A stretch of 36,689 nt of DNA from Bacilli bacterium (GTDB taxonomy: Bacteria > Bacillota_I > Bacilli_A > RF39 > UBA660): assembly GCA_017441845.1 (NCBI GenBank), contig JAFRVB010000011.1, positions 1-36,689 on the forward strand, in the 5' to 3' direction. The position numbers were made by a program, and so were the translations under genes. Numbering within the stretch: the stretch's first letter is position 1; each line of letters opens with the position of its first letter. The notes beneath the pieces were generated by a model that did not search any database, was not told the origin of the DNA, and saw nothing but the letters and a program-made list of their open reading frames with translations. This document shows positions 31,910 through 36,689 of the stretch, one piece after another.

Positions 31910-33117
31910 TGAAGAAATTATTAAAGTACATTTTAGTATTCTTATTTTTCTTTTGTTTTTTAGTTAATGTTAATGCCAAAGAAAAAGTAACTTTATATTT
32001 CTTTCATGGTGATGGATGTCCTCATTGTGCGGCAGAAACTACTGAATTAATTAAGGATTTAGAAAAACGAGATGATATTAAAGTAGTTAAATATGAAGTA
32101 TGGCATAATCAAGAGAATTCAGCTTTTCTAGATAAAGTTATGGCTGTTTATAAAACTAAAACTGGTATTCCATATAATGTTATTGGTGATACTGCGATAG
32201 TTGGTTATAATGAAGCAAATAAATTTGAAATAGAAAGAGCTCTTGAATATTATAAAGAACATAATGATAAATATCGTGATGTAGTTAAATTAATAAAAGA
32301 AGGAAAAGAAGTAAAAATAAATGATCATTATAGTAAACAAGATGATAAGACTGATAAAGATACTACTATTACTATTCCTTTTATAGGAGAATTTAATGTT
32401 AAAAATATATCTGTAGGTAGTGCAGCAGTCTTAATAGGATTAGTAGATGGATTTAATCCATGTGCTATGTGGGTACTTTTATTCTTAATTACTGCTTTGA
32501 TAGGATTAAAGAATAGAAAAAGAATGATTCTTTTAGGAAGTATATTCTTATTAACTAGTGGATTAGTTTACTTCTTAATAATGTTTTCTTGGTTAAATAT
32601 AATTATTAGTGTATCTACTAGTATCTTATTTAGAACATTAATTGGTTTATTTGCGATAGGTGCAGGTATTTATAACTTATATGCTTATATTAAAAATAGA
32701 AATCAAGATGATGGTTGTGATGTAGTAGATGAAAAGAAGAGAAAAACTATTATTTCCAGAATAAAGAAGTTTACTAGAGAAAAATCATTAATAATAGCTA
32801 TACTTGGTATTATGGCTTTAGCTATAAGTGTAAATATTGTAGAACTACTTTGTTCAGCAGGTTTACCATTAGTATTTAGTGAATTATTGGCTATTAATAA
32901 TATTACTGGAATGAAAGCTGTAGTTTATGATTTAATCTATGTTATATTCTTCATGTTAGATGATTTTATAGTATTCTTTATAGCTGTTAAGACAATGGAT
33001 GTTATTGGATTCAGTACTAAGATTAATAAATATTCTCATCTAATAGGTGGAATTATAATGTTGTTACTTGGAATATTATTAATATTTGCTCCAGGTATAA
33101 TTATGTTTAATTTTTAA
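31909..33117 (+). CDS. Thioredoxin-CcdA/DsbD-like membrane thiol oxidoreductase
   Basis: A 402-residue fusion. A signal peptide (about 1-24, ending NVNAKE) leads to an outer thioredoxin-like domain with GCPHC (C37, C40). About 140 residues later six or so membrane helices begin; they hold C185 in GFNPCAMWVL and C315 in VELLCSAGLP, the pair that carries electrons across the membrane in CcdA/DsbD. It would pass reducing power from cytoplasmic thioredoxin to outside thiols; the mini-thioredoxin upstream is a natural donor. The order (thioredoxin domain N-terminal) differs from E. coli DsbD. Confidence 0.85.
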   Translation: MKKLLKYILVFLFFFCFLVNVNAKEKVTLYFFHGDGCPHCAAETTELIKDLEKRDDIKVVKYEVWHNQENSAFLDKVMAVYKTKTGIPYNVIGDTAIVGYNEANKFEIERALEYYKEHNDKYRDVVKLIKEGKEVKINDHYSKQDDKTDKDTTITIPFIGEFNVKNISVGSAAVLIGLVDGFNPCAMWVLLFLITALIGLKNRKRMILLGSIFLLTSGLVYFLIMFSWLNIIISVSTSILFRTLIGLFAIGAGIYNLYAYIKNRNQDDGCDVVDEKKRKTIISRIKKFTREKSLIIAILGIMALAISVNIVELLCSAGLPLVFSELLAINNITGMKAVVYDLIYVIFFMLDDFIVFFIAVKTMDVIGFSTKINKYSHLIGGIIMLLLGILLIFAPGIIMFNF

Positions 33118-33138
33118 GCACGTTAAGTGCTTTTTTTA
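33116..33138 (+). terminator. Intrinsic terminator after the CcdA-like gene
   Basis: AAGCAC-GTTAA-GTGCTT followed by T residues, overlapping the stop codon. Confidence 0.8.
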
Positions 33139-33141
33139 TTG

Positions 33142-33170
33142 TTGTTTTATTTACTTATTTATATTATAAT
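33142..33170 (+). promoter_or_regulatory. Promoter of the DUF1292 gene
   Basis: TTGTTT (33142-33147), 17 bases, TATAAT (33165-33170), between a terminator and the DUF1292 start. Confidence 0.5.
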
Positions 33171-33196
33171 GATAATAGTAGAATAGAGGGGATAAT

Positions 33197-33460
33197 ATGG
33201 AAGAGAGAGAGTACGTAACTATAAGACATCAAGATGGAAATGTTGAAGATGTTTTAGTTGTGACTTATTTAGTTTCGGATGATTCATTAAAGAATTATTT
33301 AGTTTATTCTAAAGGAGAATCTCAAGGATTAGATAATGATCAAGTTATTTATATTTCTAAAATAATAGAGAATAGAGAATTATTATATTTAGAAGAAATA
33401 AAAGAGGATGAAGAGTGGCAAGAAGTACAACATCTTTTGAAAAAAATTGCTAATGCTTAG
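33197..33460 (+). CDS. DUF1292 family protein
   Basis: An 87-residue protein with the DUF1292 pattern: an initial strand region with a HQDGNVEDVLVV motif, KNYLVYSKGE, VYIS-type strand (QVIYISKII) and the closing acidic IKEDEEWQEVQHLL. Family members are common in Bacillota next to genes such as yrrK/ruvX; the biochemical function is unknown. Here the following gene is a large acidic disordered protein, begun 13 bases downstream, so the pair may be functionally linked. Confidence 0.8.
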   Translation: MEEREYVTIRHQDGNVEDVLVVTYLVSDDSLKNYLVYSKGESQGLDNDQVIYISKIIENRELLYLEEIKEDEEWQEVQHLLKKIANA

Positions 33461-33473
33461 GGGTGTGATCTAG

Positions 33474-34730
33474 ATGAATGACTATGAAATTAAAAATTAT
33501 AAATTAAGAGATGCTACATCTTCAGTTAAAGCAGCTTTATTTGATGTAACTTCTGAATTAAATGTAAAAATACTTTCTTTAGATGATAATGATCCCGAAC
33601 AAGTTAAATTAAAAAAAGAATTAACTGAGAGATTAAAAAGTATTATGGATTTTACTAATTCATTCTATGATGAAGTAGTCTTAATAGATAAGAGTATGAA
33701 TGGAGTAGTAGAAGAAAAAGAAGAAGTACAAGAAGAAAAAGACGAAGAAGATGATACAGTTCAAATATCTGATAAAGCTATTGATGATATGATGAATGTT
33801 GAAAATGAAGATGATGTAACAGAAGTAGAGTTAGAAGAAAAAGAAGAGGAACCAAAAGAAGAAGAAAAAGAAGAACAACCAGTAGAAGATAAAGGTGACG
33901 CTATAGTTATAAATTTAACTGACTATGAAAAATTAAAAGGTAAAAAAATAGAGACAGAAGAAGAAAAAGAGGAAGAAACAAAAGAAAAAGAACCTGAAGA
34001 AGAATCTGGTGAAAAATTATTTGATTTAGATAATGTAAAAGAGGTTGAAGAAGAAGAAAAAACTGAAGAACCAGTAGAAGAGTCAGTGGAAGAAAAACCT
34101 GTTACAGAGGATTTAAATAAAGATGACGCAATAGTTTTAAACTTAGCTGATTATGAAAGATTAAAAGAAAATAAACCTGCTGAAGAGGAAGAAAAAACGG
34201 AAGAAGAACCAACTGAAGAACCTCAAGAAGAAGTACCTCAAGAAGAACCAGTAGAGGAAACACCTTCAGAGGTACCAGTTGAAACACCAGTAGAAGAAAC
34301 TAAAGAGGAAGAAGTACAAGAAGAGACTCCAATAGAAGAAACTGCTCCTGCTATTGAGACAACACCACCTGTAGAAGCAATAAGTACTGGAGAAGTACCA
34401 AAAGAGTTAACTGAAACAGAACAAGCTATTGAAGAACAAAAAGAAGCTGTTGCTAATAAGACTATTTCGTATATCATAAATAAAGATAATATTGATATGC
34501 CTAAAGCTATATTAGTAACTAGTTTACAATTTGATAAATTATTATTATCACGTGATGATCAAAAAACATTATGTAAATTAAGAAAATATATGGTTATGCC
34601 GGGAGAAAAAGAGGAAGAAAAAGTAAATTTAGAAGAAATGTTACAGCAAGCTGAAGAATTATATAAACAAGGAGATACTGAAGCTGCTGAAGAGTTATAT
34701 AACAAAATTAGTGAATTAAACGGTAATTAA
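33474..34730 (+). CDS. Very acidic, largely disordered protein
   Basis: A 418-residue protein. An N-terminal helical domain of about 75 residues is followed by roughly 245 residues of Glu/Pro/Val/Thr low complexity, then a C-terminal helical part with a TPR-like ending (LEEMLQQAEELYKQGDTEAAEELYNKISEL). Two copies of a short ordered motif interrupt the acidic linker: DAIVINLTDYEKLKGKK near 142-158 and DAIVLNLADYERLKENK near 217-233. No membrane segment is present. The motif copies look like docking sites for a partner protein. Function unknown. Confidence 0.65.
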   Translation: MNDYEIKNYKLRDATSSVKAALFDVTSELNVKILSLDDNDPEQVKLKKELTERLKSIMDFTNSFYDEVVLIDKSMNGVVEEKEEVQEEKDEEDDTVQISDKAIDDMMNVENEDDVTEVELEEKEEEPKEEEKEEQPVEDKGDAIVINLTDYEKLKGKKIETEEEKEEETKEKEPEEESGEKLFDLDNVKEVEEEEKTEEPVEESVEEKPVTEDLNKDDAIVLNLADYERLKENKPAEEEEKTEEEPTEEPQEEVPQEEPVEETPSEVPVETPVEETKEEEVQEETPIEETAPAIETTPPVEAISTGEVPKELTETEQAIEEQKEAVANKTISYIINKDNIDMPKAILVTSLQFDKLLLSRDDQKTLCKLRKYMVMPGEKEEEKVNLEEMLQQAEELYKQGDTEAAEELYNKISELNGN

Positions 34731-34749
34731 AAAATTATAGGAGGTAATT

Positions 34750-35766
34750 ATGAGTAGAAATTCAATGTTAAATCTATCAAAAATACTTATAATCACGTCC
34801 TTTTTTTTATTTGCAACTGCTTCATATTTAAAATTAGAAACAAGATATAAAGTAGAAGGATTAGAAATAGTATCAGAAGAAAAAAATGATTCTATTAATA
34901 TAGAAACACCTGATACAGAAGAACCTACTACTGAAGTAGTTGAAAATAGTGATAAATCAAAAGGAGTTAAAAAACCTAGTACTAATAATACCAATAATAC
35001 TAACGCTACGAAGACTACTACTAAAAATTCTAATAATACAAATAATACTCCTAAACAAAAACAAACTAATAATACTACTAGTATTACTGAAATAAATAAT
35101 AATTTAAGAATAAGTATTCAAAATAGATATCATGTTACTGTTAAATATGGATCTGAAACTAATGGTTATACTGTAGGTGGTATGGGTGTTAAATCTATTA
35201 CTAATAATAATCAAATAAATACAGCATTAAAGAATTTAAATGCTGCTATGTCATTATATCCATCTGGTTTATATAGAGAAGTTACTTCTTCTTATCCATT
35301 AACTATTTATTTAATAAATAATTATTCAATAGGTAATGTTACTGGAGTAACTGATTCTACTAATAGAAATGTAAAACTATCTATTGCTACTAAATTTCCA
35401 TTTGGTGATAGTTTTCATCATGAAACATATCATTATTTAGAATTATATATGAAAAATAGAGATATGAGTTATTCTGGTTGGAATGATTTAAACCCTTCTA
35501 CATTTAAATATGGAGTAACTGATACTGATTTAAGTTATGCTAGAACTTTATCTAGTGATAGTTATTTTGTTAATGATTATGCTCAATCTTCTCAAGAAGA
35601 GGATAGAGCTTCTACATTTGAATATATGATGGCTAGTTCTAAAGCATCTTGTTTAAATAAAGGGAAACCTATTTATAAGAAAGCTAAATATATGGCTGAT
35701 ACTATGGACTTCTTTATAGATGCTTGTTCTAGTAGAGTTACTGAAAGATGGGAGAGATTCTTGTGA
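34750..35766 (+). CDS. Secreted or membrane-anchored putative zinc metalloprotease
   Basis: A 338-residue protein with an N-terminal hydrophobic segment (about 9-26, SKILIITSFFLFATASYL), a low-complexity Asn/Thr/Lys spacer (about 60-112) and an outer domain from about 115. The domain contains FHHETYHYLE, an HExxH zinc site, and downstream NDYAQSSQEEDRASTFEYMM, which resembles the E-D-x-A-x-x-F third-ligand segment of secreted putative zinc metallopeptidases. Two cysteines near the C-terminus could form a disulfide, fitting the thiol redox genes nearby. Substrate unknown. It begins after AGGAGG and overlaps the Nudix gene by four bases. Confidence 0.7.
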   Translation: MSRNSMLNLSKILIITSFFLFATASYLKLETRYKVEGLEIVSEEKNDSINIETPDTEEPTTEVVENSDKSKGVKKPSTNNTNNTNATKTTTKNSNNTNNTPKQKQTNNTTSITEINNNLRISIQNRYHVTVKYGSETNGYTVGGMGVKSITNNNQINTALKNLNAAMSLYPSGLYREVTSSYPLTIYLINNYSIGNVTGVTDSTNRNVKLSIATKFPFGDSFHHETYHYLELYMKNRDMSYSGWNDLNPSTFKYGVTDTDLSYARTLSSDSYFVNDYAQSSQEEDRASTFEYMMASSKASCLNKGKPIYKKAKYMADTMDFFIDACSSRVTERWERFL

Positions 35767-36290
35767 AAAAAATAATAATCAACGATAGTAACTTAGAAGA
35801 TAAAGATATAGATTATTCTGTAATTAGAGTTAAAGCTTTAGTAGTAAATGAAGAAGGAAAACTAATACTTGCTCATAATAATGGCACTTTTCAATTTCCT
35901 GGAGGTCATTTAGAAGAAGATGAAAATTTAAAAGATGCTTTAATTAGAGAAGTAAAAGAAGAAACAGGTATTAATAATATGGGTGTAAGAGATTGTTTCT
36001 TAGAAATAGTCACTTATGATGATAATTATTTTGATTCAGGTAAACATGTTATTAATAAGATCTATTACTATAAAATAGAAACTAAAGATAAACCTGATCT
36101 TAATAATACTTCTTATGATGAAATTGAATCTAGTACACCATTTAATCTATATTATTTAGATGATTATAAATTAATAGATTTTATTAATAAAAAATTAGAA
36201 ACTAAGGAAATAGATGAAAAAATAGCTAGAGAGATGTTATTAGTAGCTGAAGCATATAATTATATTTACAAAGAAGAAGATGTTATATAG
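35763..36290 (+). CDS. Nudix hydrolase
   Basis: A 175-residue protein with a full Nudix box, GGHLEEDENLKDALIREVKEETGI, where REVKEE binds the divalent metals that cleave nucleoside-diphosphate-X compounds; the preceding FQFPGGHLEE strand is typical. The substrate cannot be told from sequence. I choose the GTG at 35763, six bases after GGAGAG and overlapping the upstream stop as GTGA; an ATG at 35748 is in frame but has only a weak ribosome-binding site. Confidence 0.88.
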   Translation: MKKIIINDSNLEDKDIDYSVIRVKALVVNEEGKLILAHNNGTFQFPGGHLEEDENLKDALIREVKEETGINNMGVRDCFLEIVTYDDNYFDSGKHVINKIYYYKIETKDKPDLNNTSYDEIESSTPFNLYYLDDYKLIDFINKKLETKEIDEKIAREMLLVAEAYNYIYKEEDVI

Positions 36291-36302
36291 ACATCTTTTT
36301 TA
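36277..36302 (+). terminator. Intrinsic terminator after the Nudix gene
   Basis: AAGATGT (36277-36283) pairs with ACATCTT (36291-36297) across a 7-base loop that includes the stop codon; T residues follow. Confidence 0.75.
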
Positions 36303-36336
36303 TTTACAGTTAAAAATGTAATAATAGTCTAATATA

Positions 36337-36366
36337 TTGATTATGTATGTTAACATACTTTATAAT
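36337..36366 (+). promoter_or_regulatory. Promoter with perfect palindrome before the second BspA-like gene
   Basis: TTGATT (36337-36342), 18 bases, TATAAT (36361-36366). The spacer holds the perfect palindrome GTATGTTAACATAC (36345-36358), ending two bases before the -10 exactly as in the first BspA-like gene. A dimeric repressor bound there would block RNA polymerase. Confidence 0.6.
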
Positions 36367-36386
36367 ATAATTAGAGGATTATAACT

Positions 36387-36689
36387 ATGAAACTAATAGA
36401 CAAATTTTTAAATAGTTATAAGTTCTATATAACTACAGCTATAGCTGTACTATTAATGATAACTACACTAATAAGTGTAGGTTTTGGTGCTTTAAATAAA
36501 AATTTATCTATCGCAGGTGATGTTGAGTACGCAGAAGATATGGGCAACATGATAATGAAATGGACTAGTTCGGCTTCTACAGATTTTCATAGTTCAACAT
36601 ATAGAGCAAAAATAAAATCAGTAGATTTTTTAGATAATAAGAATATTCCAAATAATGCGGTAGCGACTTGGGATGTATCAGTAAATCCA
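36387..36689 (+). CDS. Second BspA-like surface protein (5' part, cut by window edge)
   Basis: Positions 36387-36689 give 101 codons before the edge. The protein begins MKLIDKFLNSYKFYITTAIA and continues with the same membrane segment, NKNLSIAGDV, and the region through PNNAVATWDVS as the protein encoded at 7449; differences cluster in the first eight residues and after residue 47. DNA is identical over 68 bases at the membrane segment. The conserved leader (AGAGGATTATAACT) gives the same ribosome-binding arrangement. BspA repeats presumably follow outside the window. Confidence 0.85.
   Translation, partial: MKLIDKFLNSYKFYITTAIAVLLMITTLISVGFGALNKNLSIAGDVEYAEDMGNMIMKWTSSASTDFHSSTYRAKIKSVDFLDNKNIPNNAVATWDVSVNP
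36441..36508 (+). repeat. 68-bp direct repeat, copy 2
   Basis: Identical to 7503-7570, same orientation, coding for the membrane segment of the second BspA-like protein. Confidence 0.9.

Noticed and set aside
34102-34477. Antisense frames in the acidic protein gene
   Set aside because: They reflect the repetitive GAA/GAAGAA codons read backwards; products are low complexity Leu/Val/Ser with no start signal.
7503-36508. Mobile element bounded by direct repeats
   Set aside because: The 68-bp repeats are coding parts of two paralogous genes; no transposase, integrase or attachment site is seen between them.

Overview
The window is AT-rich, gene-dense DNA from a low-GC member of the Bacillota, most likely an uncultured gut Bacilli/RF39-like or Erysipelotrichia-like lineage. 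That placement is inferred from gene content and base composition, not from a marker gene. Almost every gene lies on the plus strand with short, often 1-8 bp overlapping junctions and a recurrent ribosome-binding signal of the AGGTGAT type. UGA acts as a stop (several ATGA/GTGA overlaps), so this is the standard bacterial code rather than the Mycoplasma code.

Layout. The minus strand of the left edge (1-206) holds the 5' end of a dinucleotide-binding-fold gene and tRNA-His. Positions 317-2679 form a redox operon (DUF5662 protein, iron-sulfur/FMN flavoprotein, thioredoxin, thioredoxin reductase with an altered NADPH motif). Positions 2764-4860 encode an N-domain-less ClpB under a CIRCE operator. 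Positions 4943-7345 hold a small protein, an MscS channel and a membrane protein that looks like a catalytically dead SipW-type signal peptidase with a motif-repeat tail. A BspA-like surface repeat protein follows (7449-9158), then CIRCE-controlled HtpG, a UcpA-type SDR and phosphoketolase.

From about 15.6 to 29.7 kb lies a type VII secretion (T7SSb-like) island: a DUF4176 protein, the EssC ATPase, a YukD/EsaB ubiquitin-like protein, two paralogous ~225-residue substrates that look like two WXG-type hairpins in one chain, three small helical proteins, a CIRCE-controlled Hsp20, then two large effectors sharing a ~330-residue N-terminal module. One effector ends in a divergent HD-GYP-like domain plus an unknown C-terminal domain; the other ends in an HExxH zincin domain resembling the peptidases of phage-head-associated toxins. 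Each is followed by a small orphan protein that could be its immunity protein, and a second DUF4176 protein sits between them. No EssA, EssB or EsaA homologue is recognisable here.

Positions 29737-33117 hold two small orphan proteins, a cysteine desulfurase, a mini-thioredoxin and a thioredoxin-CcdA/DsbD-like fusion, suggesting sulfur and disulfide handling. The right end has a DUF1292 protein, a very acidic disordered protein, a secreted HExxH protein, a Nudix hydrolase, and the start of a second BspA-like gene whose first 100 codons nearly duplicate those of the first copy.

Regulation visible in the DNA: three CIRCE operators (clpB, htpG, hsp20) in which the -35 box is built into the operator, a shared imperfect-to-perfect palindrome next to the -10 of both BspA-like genes, recurrent extended -10 promoters (TGNTATAAT), many intrinsic terminators, and a pair of back-to-back hairpins after the apparently highly expressed second T7SS substrate.
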